Shown here in pieces: positions 55,907-64,000 of a stretch of DNA of 64,000 bases. A program made the position numbers and the translations under genes. Position 1 is the first letter of the stretch; each line of letters begins with the position of its first letter. Source of the DNA: Clostridia bacterium. GTDB lineage: Bacteria > Bacillota > Clostridia > UMGS1883 > UMGS1540. The stretch lies in NCBI GenBank assembly GCA_017620205.1, contig JAFZQX010000035.1, forward strand, positions 52,884-116,883, given 5' to 3'. The notes beneath the pieces were generated by a model, which was not told where the DNA came from, did not search any database, and saw only the letters and a program-made list of their open reading frames with translations.

Positions 55907-58211
55907 CCGTGCCGCCTCCTATCTTCAAGCGTTCTCTTATTTCGTCACGTATATTAAACGATGTCTTTTTAATTATATAATCGCACAGCACCAAAATCTG
56001 CGGCAGTATGCCCATAACAAGGAAAATAGAAATAATTGTTCCGCGTCCGAGCGCTATGCCGAGAGATGAAATGGCGGGGTCTGAGGAAATAAGACCGACT
56101 ATTATACCTGCAGATGCCATTATACTGCCCGATGTAAAAACTGTCGGGAACGCGAGCGCCAAAGCACGCTTTATCGCGTCAAATTTATTCATATCGTGTC
56201 TGAGCTCAGTATACCTGTTCGTAATTACAATTGCGTAGTCGATATTAGCGCCCATCTGAATTGCGCTTACTACAAGATAGCTTAAGAAAAATATGGGTTT
56301 TTGTCTTATTGTCGGGAAAGAAAAGTTTATCCAAACACTGCCCTGTATAACAAATATTAATAATACCGGAATGCTTACAGATTGGAATGTGAAGAACAAA
56401 ACTATAAGCACAAACAAAATCGTTAAAACAGTAATAAGCAGATTGTCTTTGCCGAACGCCGATGACAAGTCGTGATTGCTTGTCGCGTTTCCGGCTAGTA
56501 ATACATCGTCGCCGTAATACTCTTTAGCCGTGCCGCGCACGGTTTCTAAAAACTCATATGTTTCTTCGCTTTCCTCGGGAATATTGAGATTAAGAACAAT
56601 TCTTGTATGCTTGTCGCCTTCAAGCTGCTCTTTGCCGTCTTCGAGCTTTGCATACAGCGTATCAAGCTTATCCCGTGATTCGGCGTCTAAAGATACATAA
56701 CCGTCTTCTGACAGATTATATACAAAATCGAACAAATCAATAAGCGGAATTTTGTAGTTGTCAATACCGCTTATTATTCTTCCGTAATTGTTGTTTTCTG
56801 CGGCATAGGATGTGTATACAAGACGTACAAGCTCGATATCAATATCTGTAAGCTCTGAGAATTCACGCGGCGAAAGAGCGTCGCCTACGGCATAGTCATC
56901 GGTTGCCTTAACTGCCGAGAGCGCTGTTACGTCCTCAACTTCATCGTATTTTGAAAGATCGTCTTTTAAAGCCTGCTCTTTTTCATAACTGCCCGAAGGC
57001 ACTATAACGGCGAGAACGTTTGTATCACTGAAAGTATCGTTTATCATTTCTTTTGCAATACGCGCTTCGTTTTTTGCTATTGTTTTAAGATTTGTATCGC
57101 TGTAAGCATACGGACAGTGATATGAGAGAATAATTGCCGCGGCAACAATAACGCCGAAAATGCACGGCGCTATAAATCTTGACTTTACAACACCGTTTAT
57201 CCACGGTGTGATCTCGGGGACAAAGCTTTTGTGATGCGATTTATCAATCAGTTTTGAAAACGACATCAAAAGTCCGGGCATCAGAGTAAAAACCGTAATA
57301 ATACTTATAAGGATAGACTTTATTAAAACAATACTTAAATCAAAGCCTATTTTAAAGTTCATAAAGCTCATCGCCGCAAGACCGGAAAGAGTTGTAAGAC
57401 AGCTGCCGGAAATTTCGGGTATTGCTTTTGACAGAGCATTTATTACCGCTTTTCTCGGCTCGTTTGTCTCTCGTTCTTCTATGTATCTGTGGCAAAGAAT
57501 AATGGCATAATCTATTGCAAGCGCCAGCTGCAGCACAACCGCAACGGAATCGGAAATAAACGATATTGTTCCGAACATGTAGTTTGTGCCTTTGTTTATT
57601 ATTGCCGCAGAGCCGAACGTCAGCATAAGTACGGGAACTTCCATATATGTTTTTGACGTAAAAAGCAGAACCGAAAGGATGATAAAAAATGCTATTATCA
57701 TAACAACCTTTACTTCGCCCGCCAAGGTTTTTGCTTTTGTATCTCCGAGCTCTGCGGAGATATATGCATCATAATCCTTTGTTGCTTCTCTTATGTTTTC
57801 AAGCGCGGTTTCGCATATTTCATCATCATTACCGCCGCTGAAGGTTACAGAAAACAAAGCGGAAGCGCCCACATGGTGTTTTGACGTATCATCAAATGTA
57901 ATATCTTTTACGCCGTCAATTTCAGCCAGCTCGCCGCACAGCTTTTCAGCATCGGAAAAAGCAATGTTATCCACCATAACCTCTGCGGTGGCATAGGTGA
58001 CAAATTCTTCGTTCATCAAAGTCAAGCCCTTGCGGGTTTCTGTCTGCTCGGAAAGATAATCGGTTATATTGTTATCTACCTTTACCCAGCCGGAAGAAAA
58101 AATACTGAATATCAAAAGAATGATGTAAATAAGATAAATAGCTTTGCGTTTGTTAACAATAAACGACGCTATTCTTTTTATCTTCGGTGTTTTAACTTTT
58201 GATTCGCCCAT
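55896..58211 (-). CDS. MMPL/RND-family transporter
   Basis: 771 residues with about 12 membrane helices in two similar halves, each half having one large outer loop (residues ~55-165 and ~365-560). The proton-relay Asp-Tyr pairs known from MmpL3 are present in both halves: LALAIDYAIILCHRY near 227 and MGANIDYAIVITNRY near 662. MMPL proteins export lipids, siderophores or other hydrophobic molecules using the proton gradient. A TetR repressor gene is divergent and a GLUG/coiled-coil protein is coupled at the 3' end. Substrate unknown. ATG at 58211 with GGAGG upstream. Confidence 0.92.
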   Translation of the reverse strand: MGESKVKTPKIKRIASFIVNKRKAIYLIYIILLIFSIFSSGWVKVDNNITDYLSEQTETRKGLTLMNEEFVTYATAEVMVDNIAFSDAEKLCGELAEIDGVKDITFDDTSKHHVGASALFSVTFSGGNDDEICETALENIREATKDYDAYISAELGDTKAKTLAGEVKVVMIIAFFIILSVLLFTSKTYMEVPVLMLTFGSAAIINKGTNYMFGTISFISDSVAVVLQLALAIDYAIILCHRYIEERETNEPRKAVINALSKAIPEISGSCLTTLSGLAAMSFMNFKIGFDLSIVLIKSILISIITVFTLMPGLLMSFSKLIDKSHHKSFVPEITPWINGVVKSRFIAPCIFGVIVAAAIILSYHCPYAYSDTNLKTIAKNEARIAKEMINDTFSDTNVLAVIVPSGSYEKEQALKDDLSKYDEVEDVTALSAVKATDDYAVGDALSPREFSELTDIDIELVRLVYTSYAAENNNYGRIISGIDNYKIPLIDLFDFVYNLSEDGYVSLDAESRDKLDTLYAKLEDGKEQLEGDKHTRIVLNLNIPEESEETYEFLETVRGTAKEYYGDDVLLAGNATSNHDLSSAFGKDNLLITVLTILFVLIVLFFTFQSVSIPVLLIFVIQGSVWINFSFPTIRQKPIFFLSYLVVSAIQMGANIDYAIVITNRYTELRHDMNKFDAIKRALALAFPTVFTSGSIMASAGIIVGLISSDPAISSLGIALGRGTIISIFLVMGILPQILVLCDYIIKKTSFNIRDEIRERLKIGGGTVEE

Positions 58212-58265
58212 ATTTTCCTCCCTTCGAAAATACTTGACAAATGTCTATTAAACGATTACAATATT

Positions 58266-58294
58266 ATTATAGCAATGAAAGTTAATAAATACAA
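58266..58294 (-). promoter_or_regulatory. Promoter of the MMPL operon
   Basis: Minus strand TTGTAT (58294-58289), 17 bp, TATAAT (58271-58266). A short palindrome TTGACAAATGTC at 58233-58244, just downstream, could be a TetR operator. Confidence 0.55.
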
Positions 58295-58359
58295 TATACA
58301 ATATTTTTCATGCGGGTTTTATAATCAACAAATAAGATTGATTTTGTTTATAACATAGG

Positions 58360-58460
58360 AAATTGCTCGCAAGGTGAGCAATTTTGCTTGTTTCAAAAAA
58401 GTGTTCTGAATTGCCCCCAAGACCGGGGGCAAAGGGTTGAAGCGTTCTTAACGCTTTTTT
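58360..58460 (+). terminator. Three consecutive hairpins upstream of tetR, the last a terminator
   Basis: AAATTGCTC/GAGCAATTT (58360-58384), TTGCCCCC/GGGGGCAA (58411-58432) and AAGCGTT/AACGCTT followed by TTTT (58440-58460). The terminator ends only 18 bp before the tetR start, so transcription into tetR would have to pass or avoid it. Confidence 0.6.
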
Positions 58461-58478
58461 GGTTGAGAGGTATAATAT

Positions 58479-59051
58479 ATGAAAAAAAATGAGGACAGAA
58501 GAATAAGAAAAACTAAAAAAGCGATGTCAGACGCACTCGCGAGTCTTCTTTTAAAGAAACCGCTTAATAATATAAGTGTTCGCGAAATAGCCGAGCTTGC
58601 AGATATAAACAGGGGCACCTTCTACCTTCATTACAGAGACGTTTATGATATGGTAGAACAGCTTCAGAATGAGATTTTCGAAAAATTCAATGAGATAATT
58701 GATAATTACGAACCGAAAAGCGAAACTGACAGCCTGTTTCCGCTGATTGTAGAAGTTTTTAATCTGCTTGCCGATAATTCTGAGCTTGCAAAGGTTTTAA
58801 TCAGCAAAAACGGCGACGCGATATTTTTGGACAAACTGAAAAATCTTTTAAGAGACAAATGCCTTGTTAATGTAAAAAAACTTCTCAAAATCAAAAACGA
58901 AGATGAGTTTCAGTATTATTACGATTATATAATTGCAGGCTGTACGGGGCTTTTCGGCTCATGGCTTGCCGGCGGTATGAAAGAAACGCCCGTTGAAATG
59001 GCAGGGTATACGGAAGAGTTTATTATGAAAGGCGCAGACATATTTAAATAA
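58479..59051 (+). CDS. TetR/AcrR-family regulator
   Basis: 190 residues. N-terminal helix-turn-helix (RRIRKTKKAMSDALASLLL, then NNISVREIAELADINRGTFYLHYRDVYDMVEQL at ~29-60) is classic TetR. The C-terminal ligand domain is of the type with a long insertion-free helix bundle (TetR_C_8-like). Divergent from the MMPL operon, which is the usual arrangement for a local repressor of an efflux system. GAGAGG precedes the ATG. Confidence 0.93.
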   Translation: MKKNEDRRIRKTKKAMSDALASLLLKKPLNNISVREIAELADINRGTFYLHYRDVYDMVEQLQNEIFEKFNEIIDNYEPKSETDSLFPLIVEVFNLLADNSELAKVLISKNGDAIFLDKLKNLLRDKCLVNVKKLLKIKNEDEFQYYYDYIIAGCTGLFGSWLAGGMKETPVEMAGYTEEFIMKGADIFK

Positions 59052-59099
59052 AAGATCATTGATATAATGCCCGGCCGTGTCTGAAAAAGAGGTTTATAA

Positions 59100-60677
59100 A
59101 TGAAAAAGGCATTTTGGGGATTGATTATTACATTGTTAATAACGCTGACGCGGCTTTCTGCAGTTTCCGCGGAAAATGACGCAATAATAAAAGTCGGCGA
59201 CTATATAGAGATGGGCACATACCTCGGCGCGCCCATTCTTTGGCGCTGCGTTGATATTGATGAAAACGGGCCTTTGATGCTCTCCGACAAAATTCTGTGC
59301 CTGAAAGCTTTTGACGCCGCGGGGGAAAACGCAGACGGCTCGCACGGCAGAGGCTTTTATAAAAATAATATCCGGGGGTATTTCAGACGGCAGTTCGGCT
59401 CAAATAATTGGGAGGACTCCAACCTGCGCTCCTGGCTGAATTCTATGGCGCCGGCAGGCGGTGTTAAATGGGGGTGCAAAAATCCGCCGGCAGCGGAGTC
59501 CGTATGGCACGAATATAACGGATACGACGGAGAAGCGGGGTTTTTAAACGGTTTTTCGCATGACGAACGCTGTGCCGTAAAGGAGGTTTCGCAAAAGTCG
59601 ATTCTTGACGGATATGAAGGTGCGGGAATTTCAAATACAATAGATTCCGATGCGCATGTATTCGGTTTCAATATTGAAGATTTACTTAAAAACTACAAAA
59701 CATCATATTCTGAGCAGGTAAAAGACAAGATTTTTCTGCTTGATGTTAAAGGGCTTGACGCGGTGCATGAAAACGGCGATGTGCTCGGGCAATACTATTA
59801 TATTGGAAAGCCGACCCGGCAGTGCGTTGACGGCTCGGAATATGAAACCTCGTTTTTGTCACCCGATAAGAATTGGTATTACTGGCTCCGTACGCCCGAT
59901 GCGCAGACGGACAGCTATTTTGTCCGCACGGTATATTCGGACGGCGCAGTACTCAGCGCGTTTGCAAAAAACAGTATTTACGGCGTGCGCCCCGCATTTT
60001 ATTTAAATCTTGAGTCCGTGAGCTTTACTGACGGCAATGGGACACAGGGTGCGCCGTTTTCTGTTTCCGCGGACGCTGCAAATTGGTATACCGATATAGA
60101 AGTGTCCGCAGAAACCGACAAAGACAGTATGACCGTAACTGCTGAAATCAGCAGATACTCCGGAAACAGTGAGAATATTCTGGTTTTTATCGCCGCATTC
60201 GATGCAGACGGTAAAATAATTGACGTACAGCAAAAGAATGTAACGGGCGCCGCTGCGGATACAGCGGAAAGCATTGCGTTTACGCTGCCGTCAGATACAT
60301 CATGTTACAAACTGTTTTTCTGGGATGATAAAATGCATCCGCTGTGGACGGATTTAAACGGCAAATTCAAATACACGGAGCTTCAGGACGTTTCATTTGA
60401 GTCGGAGCACGATATAAGCGGATTCTTTATGAAGACTTATACATATACTTATGACGGAGAGTGCGACAGTATTGATATTGTGTTCTCGGAAGATACGGAT
60501 TTTATGAGAATATATCTTTATAACGAAACGGGCGACCTTGTAGGTAAATATGCGGATAAGGATTTAGCCGGCAAAACAGTAAATATCCCGGGCAACACCG
60601 TTAAAGTTAGCTTAATGGGTTACGGCAGCACGGTGAGATACGGATTTAAAGCTGATGAAATATATGTAAATTATTGA
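59100..60677 (+). CDS. Secreted DUF6273-type protein
   Basis: 525 residues with a signal peptide (AFWGLIITLLITLTRLSAVSA). Residues ~28-305 carry the DUF6273 pattern: an opening VGDYIEMGTYLGAPILWRCVDIDENGPLMLSDKIL, a central NWEDSNLRSWLN motif (~100-111), WYYWLRTPDAQTDSYFVRTVYSDGAVLS near 259-286 and the closing YGVRPAFYLNLES near 293-305. This domain is common in secreted gut-Clostridia proteins and is distantly related to the formylglycine-generating/lectin-like fold; its function is unsettled. Residues ~330-525 form two beta-rich segments. It follows tetR by 48 bp on the same strand and may be co-transcribed. AAGAGG precedes the ATG. Confidence 0.85.
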   Translation: MKKAFWGLIITLLITLTRLSAVSAENDAIIKVGDYIEMGTYLGAPILWRCVDIDENGPLMLSDKILCLKAFDAAGENADGSHGRGFYKNNIRGYFRRQFGSNNWEDSNLRSWLNSMAPAGGVKWGCKNPPAAESVWHEYNGYDGEAGFLNGFSHDERCAVKEVSQKSILDGYEGAGISNTIDSDAHVFGFNIEDLLKNYKTSYSEQVKDKIFLLDVKGLDAVHENGDVLGQYYYIGKPTRQCVDGSEYETSFLSPDKNWYYWLRTPDAQTDSYFVRTVYSDGAVLSAFAKNSIYGVRPAFYLNLESVSFTDGNGTQGAPFSVSADAANWYTDIEVSAETDKDSMTVTAEISRYSGNSENILVFIAAFDADGKIIDVQQKNVTGAAADTAESIAFTLPSDTSCYKLFFWDDKMHPLWTDLNGKFKYTELQDVSFESEHDISGFFMKTYTYTYDGECDSIDIVFSEDTDFMRIYLYNETGDLVGKYADKDLAGKTVNIPGNTVKVSLMGYGSTVRYGFKADEIYVNY

Positions 60678-60746
60678 GGACTGTGACAAACTCGGTCTAC
60701 CGCAAGGGGAACGTATCCCGTCGTTTCTCACAGCCCTCTTTTGGTT
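60676..60746 (+). repeat. Dispersed repeat family 2, intact copy acting as terminator
   Basis: GACAAACTCGGTCTACCGCAAGG followed by GAACGTAT and CCGTCGTTTCTC (60684-60729), framed by an outer stem GAGGACTGTGA / TCACAGCCCTC and a T run. It begins at the stop codon of the DUF6273 gene. The related copy at 39.0 kb is interrupted. Confidence 0.7.
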
Positions 60747-60759
60747 TTAAAAATTTTCC

Positions 60760-60788
60760 TTGACAAATGAGGATATACATAGTATAAT
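60760..60788 (+). promoter_or_regulatory. Promoter of the ABC importer operon
   Basis: Consensus TTGACA (60760-60765), 17 bp, TATAAT (60783-60788). Confidence 0.8.
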
Positions 60789-60864
60789 AGCAAACAGATT
60801 AGAATAGATTAGATTTGAAGAGCAGAGAAAAAACAATATTTGTGTATAACTGTCCCTTTGAATT

Positions 60865-60913
60865 TAGTTTGTTCAGGGGGTTTTTTCTTACCCTGATTCC
60901 GCATAACAAACTA
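60865..60913 (+). promoter_or_regulatory. Structured leader of the ABC importer operon, class unknown
   Basis: The ~160-nt leader contains a long two-part stem: TAGTTTGTT / AACAAACTA outside (nine perfect pairs) and CAGGG / CCCTG inside. A smaller GCCGT/ACGGC hairpin lies just before the ribosome site. There is no T-box motif and no clear terminator. Confidence 0.45.
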
Positions 60914-60955
60914 TATTTTATTGCCGTAGCGGAACGGCGAAAGGAGATTTTTATT

Positions 60956-61957
60956 ATGAAAAGAACACTTATTTTGGCTTTGGCGGCAGCTATAATGCTT
61001 ATGGCATTTGCAGGCTGTGCAAACAACGCACCGAAAACAGATTTTGGTGTTGACAGCGGTAAAGAAGTATATAAAGTAGGCGTAACGCAGTTTGCGGATC
61101 ATCCGTCTCTTGACAACTGCCGTGAAGGCTTTATTGAAGGTCTCAAAGAAGAAGGTTTTGAAGAAGGCAGCAATCTTGAAATTGATTTTCAGTCCGCACA
61201 GGGCGATATGAACATCGCAAACCAAATAGCGCAGAACTTCGCAAACACAGGTAAAGATATCGTTTGCGGTATCGCAACACCTTCCGCACAGGCTCTTTAT
61301 AACGCTTGCTACGAAAAGAAAATCCCTGTTATCTTCAATGCCGTATCCGATCCCGTAGGCGCAAACCTTGCGGAGTCACGCGATAAAGCGCTTGAAGGCA
61401 TTACGGGCGTCAGCGATGAGCTTCCCGTTGAAGAACAGTTAAAGCTCATAAGAGAAATTCTTCCCGAAGCAAAGAAAATCGGTATTCTCTATACAACAAG
61501 CGAAGCAAACTCGGTAAGCACTATTGAAACATACAAAGAACTTGCAGGTAATTACGGCTTTGAAATAGTTGAAAAGGGTATCGGCACTCAGGCTGAAATC
61601 CCTCAGGCAACAGACGTACTTTTAAGTGAAGTTGACTGTATTTCGAACATGACTGACAACACGGTTGTAGCGTCGCTCTCCGTTGTACTTGAAAAAGCAG
61701 ATGCCGCAAATATCCCCGTATTCGGCTCGGAAGAAGAACAGGTTGCAAACGGATGTATCGCGTCCGCAGGTCTTGACTACTTCAATCTCGGCATACAGGC
61801 AGGCAAACAGGCTGCAAGAGTATTAAAGGGCGAAGAGATTTCTTCTATTAAATACGAAACTATGGAAGAGAGCAAAATAACAATAAACAAAGCAGTTGCC
61901 GAAAAACTCGGAATAGAAATTCCCGCGTCTGTTTTGGATAAAGCAGAAGAAAAATAA
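60956..61957 (+). CDS. ABC transporter substrate-binding lipoprotein (ABC_sub_bind/TrpX-like)
   Basis: 333 residues from the ATG at 60956 (AAAGGAG upstream). Signal MKRTLILALAAAIMLMAFAGC with lipobox FAGC. The mature part begins YKVGVTQFADHPSLDNCREGFIEGLKEEGF, the family opening of ABC_sub_bind proteins, which include the tryptophan-binding TrpX. IGILYTTSEANSVSTIETYKELA near 190-210 and YFNLGIQAGKQAARVLKGE near 280-300 are also typical. First gene of binding protein, permease, ATPase. Confidence 0.92.
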   Translation: MKRTLILALAAAIMLMAFAGCANNAPKTDFGVDSGKEVYKVGVTQFADHPSLDNCREGFIEGLKEEGFEEGSNLEIDFQSAQGDMNIANQIAQNFANTGKDIVCGIATPSAQALYNACYEKKIPVIFNAVSDPVGANLAESRDKALEGITGVSDELPVEEQLKLIREILPEAKKIGILYTTSEANSVSTIETYKELAGNYGFEIVEKGIGTQAEIPQATDVLLSEVDCISNMTDNTVVASLSVVLEKADAANIPVFGSEEEQVANGCIASAGLDYFNLGIQAGKQAARVLKGEEISSIKYETMEESKITINKAVAEKLGIEIPASVLDKAEEK

Positions 61958-62036
61958 TTATAAATACGGCTAAACGTTTTCCAAAGGGTCTGTGCGCTAT
62001 GGTACAGCCCTTTTGGTGTTTTGGAGGTTTTTCTCA

Positions 62037-62918
62037 ATGATTGAAATAATTCTCGGAATAATACAGGAAGGATTTATATACAGCATAATGGCGCTGGGCG
62101 TTTATATTTCGCTTAAGATTCTCGATTTTCCCGACCTGTCCGTAGACGGCACGTTCCCGCTTGGCATGGCGGTTTCAACCGCGTGCATCGTGCACGGAGT
62201 AAATCCGTTTCTGGCAATAATTATCGCGTTTTTGTGCGGCGCTCTGGCGGGCTCGGTTACAGGCTTTTTTAACGTGAAATTACATATTTCGCCATTGCTT
62301 TCCGGTATTCTTACAATGACGGCGCTATATTCCGTAAACTATACAATAGTAGGAAAACCGAATGAGTTTTTGAAAATGGACGCGTCAACCGTATTTTCGG
62401 TAATACCGAAAAGCGCAAACACTTGGGTTTATGCGCACAGATATCTCCTTATCGCGTTTGTCGCGATGGTAATAATTAAGCTTTTGCTTGACTGGTATTT
62501 GAGCACAAAATCCGGTTTCCTTTTAAGAAGCGTAGGCGACAACGAAGGTCTTGTCGTAACGCTCGCAAAAAATCCCGGTCTTGTAAAAATAGTAGGTCTA
62601 TCTCTTGCAAACGGTCTTGTGGCGGTTTCGGGCTCTTTAAACGTTCAGTATATGAAAGCTTTTAACGTGTCCGCCGGCACAGGTATGCTCGTTATGGGCC
62701 TTGCCGCCGTTATTATAGGTATGACCGTTTTCGGGAAGATTAGATTTTTAAAACCGACAACGGGCGTTGTGCTCGGTATGATTATATATAAGGCTTGTAT
62801 ATCCGCGGCGCTTATGCTCGGTCTGCAGCCGAAGGATACAAACCTTATCGTAACCGTTTTGTTTGTGGCAACGCTTGTTATAAACAACGCGCTGTCCAAA
62901 AAGAAAGTTGAAATTTAA
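62037..62918 (+). CDS. ABC transporter permease (TrpY-like)
   Basis: 293 residues from the ATG at 62037 (GGAGG nine bases upstream). About eight membrane helices of the branched-chain-type permease family (BPD_transp_2). The conserved opening GIIQEGFIYSIMALGVYISLKILDFPDLSVDGTFPLG matches permeases paired with ABC_sub_bind proteins. The gap to the binding-protein gene holds an imperfect hairpin (CCAAAGGG / CCCTTTTGG, 61980-62017) that may lower expression of the downstream genes relative to the binding protein. Confidence 0.92.
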   Translation: MIEIILGIIQEGFIYSIMALGVYISLKILDFPDLSVDGTFPLGMAVSTACIVHGVNPFLAIIIAFLCGALAGSVTGFFNVKLHISPLLSGILTMTALYSVNYTIVGKPNEFLKMDASTVFSVIPKSANTWVYAHRYLLIAFVAMVIIKLLLDWYLSTKSGFLLRSVGDNEGLVVTLAKNPGLVKIVGLSLANGLVAVSGSLNVQYMKAFNVSAGTGMLVMGLAAVIIGMTVFGKIRFLKPTTGVVLGMIIYKACISAALMLGLQPKDTNLIVTVLFVATLVINNALSKKKVEI

Positions 62919-62930
62919 GGAGGGGAGAAT

Positions 62931-63704
62931 ATGTTAGAGCTTAAATCAATTTACAAAACTTTTAATAAGGGCACAATTGACGAGAAAGTGCTCTTTGAAG
63001 ATTTCTCCCTCCATGTAAAAAACCATGACTTCATATCCGTTGTAGGAAGCAACGGTTCGGGAAAAACTACAATACTTAATGTTATTTCGGGAGATATGCC
63101 GGTAGATTCGGGCTCCGTTTTGCTCGACGGAAAAGATATATCAAACGTTAAAAACTTCAAACGCGCAAAAGACATAGCGCGCGTTTTCCAGAATCCGTCG
63201 CTCGGCACCTGCCCCGCCATGACGATTTGGGAGAATCTTTCAATTGCAGATAACAAAGCCAAAAGCTTTAATCTTACAAAAGGTCTTAAAACGGGAAAGA
63301 AAGATTATTTCAGAAGTCTTTTGGAACAGCTCGGCATGGGGCTTGAGGACAGACTTACTGCAAAAGCCGGCGCGCTTTCGGGCGGTCAGAGGCAGGCGCT
63401 CGCGCTTATTATGGCAACAATGGTAACGCCGCGCATACTCTTACTTGACGAACATACGGCGGCGCTCGACCCGAAATCCGCGGAAACCGTAATGCAGCTT
63501 ACCGATAAAATCATAAAAGAAAAAGACTTAACTGCCATAATGGTTACGCATAATTTAAGATACGCCGCAGAATACGGAACAAGAACAATTATGATGCACG
63601 AAGGCAAAACGGTTATGGATACCGAAGGTGAAGAAAAGAAGAATAAATCGATAAACGATTATCTCGGACTCTTTAACGAAATAAGCATTGAGTGCGGAAA
63701 TTGA
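62931..63704 (+). CDS. ABC transporter ATP-binding protein (TrpZ-like)
   Basis: 257 residues. Walker A GSNGSGKTTILNVI at ~39-52, Q-loop FQNP, signature LSGGQRQALALIMA at ~145-158, Walker B ILLLDEHTAALDPKSA at ~165-180 (Asp-Glu-His rather than the more common Asp-Glu-Pro), and H-loop VTHN near 205. Starts 12 bp after the permease with AGGAGGGGAG upstream. No clear terminator follows it. Confidence 0.95.
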   Translation: MLELKSIYKTFNKGTIDEKVLFEDFSLHVKNHDFISVVGSNGSGKTTILNVISGDMPVDSGSVLLDGKDISNVKNFKRAKDIARVFQNPSLGTCPAMTIWENLSIADNKAKSFNLTKGLKTGKKDYFRSLLEQLGMGLEDRLTAKAGALSGGQRQALALIMATMVTPRILLLDEHTAALDPKSAETVMQLTDKIIKEKDLTAIMVTHNLRYAAEYGTRTIMMHEGKTVMDTEGEEKKNKSINDYLGLFNEISIECGN

Positions 63705-63776
63705 TTAAAACACCGCCTGCAAATCATTGTTTCTTTGTACAAAAACAATAAAGTCGAAAAAACTCGAAAAAGGGTA

Positions 63777-63805
63777 TTGACATCTTAAAGCCGCGGTGGT
63801 ATAAT
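63777..63805 (+). promoter_or_regulatory. rRNA-type promoter P1
   Basis: Perfect TTGACA (63777-63782), 17 bp, TATAAT (63800-63805). Confidence 0.85.
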
Positions 63806-63843
63806 ACATAACGTTGTGCCGCAGAAAAAAGTTAAAAAAGTTG

Positions 63844-63872
63844 TTGACATCGATAAGGTGCTGTGGTATAAT
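63844..63872 (+). promoter_or_regulatory. rRNA-type promoter P2
   Basis: Perfect TTGACA (63844-63849), 17 bp, TATAAT (63867-63872), with AAAAAAGTTAAAAAAGTT just upstream as an UP-like element. Confidence 0.85.
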
Positions 63873-63878
63873 GAAAGT

Positions 63879-64000
63879 CCACCGACAAAAAACGGTGGGA
63901 ATTGGACTTTGAAAATTAGATAGCGTAAAAGGGCTCAAAGAATAGTCTTTGAGTAAATTAAAAGAGATTGTTAAACAATCCTAAGTACAAGCCAGTACAA
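63879..64000 (+). other. Leader of a probable rRNA operon, cut by the window edge
   Basis: Hairpin CCACCG/CGGTGG (63879-63898), then GGACTTTGAAAATTAGATAG, which resembles the CTTTGAAAACTxxATAG text found before Firmicutes 16S genes. A perfect CTCAAAGA-ATAG-TCTTTGAG hairpin (63935-63954) follows. The 16S gene itself is not reached. Confidence 0.65.

Noticed and set aside
60676..60746. Riboswitch in the gap after the DUF6273 gene
   Set aside because: The structure begins at the stop codon of the upstream gene, ends in a T run before the next promoter and recurs at 39.0 kb, so a repeat or terminator fits better.
63705..63938. Minus-strand 77-codon frame at the right edge
   Set aside because: It runs through both strong plus-strand promoters and the leader hairpins and has no ribosome site.

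Overview
The window looks like chromosomal DNA of an anaerobic, gut-type member of the Clostridia (Bacillota). Supporting signs are a perfect CIRCE operator before groESL, an rplU-prp-rpmA operon with the Prp-cleaved form of L27, a T-box leader, sigma-A promoters with TTGACA/TATAAT boxes 17 bp apart, ATP-dependent PEP carboxykinase, an SLH-domain protein and a complete F-type ATP synthase operon whose c subunit carries the full Na+-binding residue set. I cannot name a species. I see no phage, insertion sequence or CRISPR array.

Layout. 1-18.9 kb is a locus of three giant secreted repeat proteins. Two are on the minus strand (one runs off the left edge). The third is on the plus strand at the end of a translationally coupled LytTR regulator / DUF3021 membrane protein operon, and LytTR-type repeats lie in the divergent promoter region. 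19-26.5 kb holds a small membrane protein, pckA, a secreted subtilase, a DUF805 protein and a three-gene NAD cluster (nadE, an NMN/NaMN adenylyltransferase, nicotinate phosphoribosyltransferase) that by itself would convert nicotinate to NAD. 26.6-29.1 kb carries lysS, a tRNA-Glu(CTC) with a duplicated promoter segment, tRNA-derived debris and an array of mini-hairpins. 29.1-33.4 kb has a lipoprotein nitroreductase, an SLH protein and a three-gene cassette (VDREYKAD-repeat miniprotein, KAP P-loop NTPase, membrane coiled-coil protein) that is the best candidate here for an undescribed system. 33.6-39 kb is housekeeping: groEL/groES, yqeK, obgE, rpmA, prp, rplU.

40-49.5 kb is atpI-B-E-F-H-A-G-D-C running without an evident terminator into a DHHW protein and an AlgI-like MBOAT O-acyltransferase. 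At 49.5-52.4 kb a T-box leader with an apparent leucine (CUC) specifier precedes a single gene fusing a xylose-isomerase-like TIM barrel to an acyl-CoA synthetase. 52.4-60.7 kb has an MMPL/RND transporter, a membrane-anchored GLUG/coiled-coil partner, a divergent TetR regulator and a DUF6273 secreted protein. 60.7-63.7 kb is an ABC importer of the TrpXYZ/ABC_sub_bind type behind a structured leader. The window ends in two perfect tandem promoters and a leader that look like the start of an rRNA operon whose 16S gene lies past the right edge.

Two families of dispersed non-coding repeats occur between genes: a ~200-315 bp element (three copies, two just after pckA and groEL) and a ~55 bp element that is intact at 60.68 kb and split by ~190 bp at 39.0 kb.
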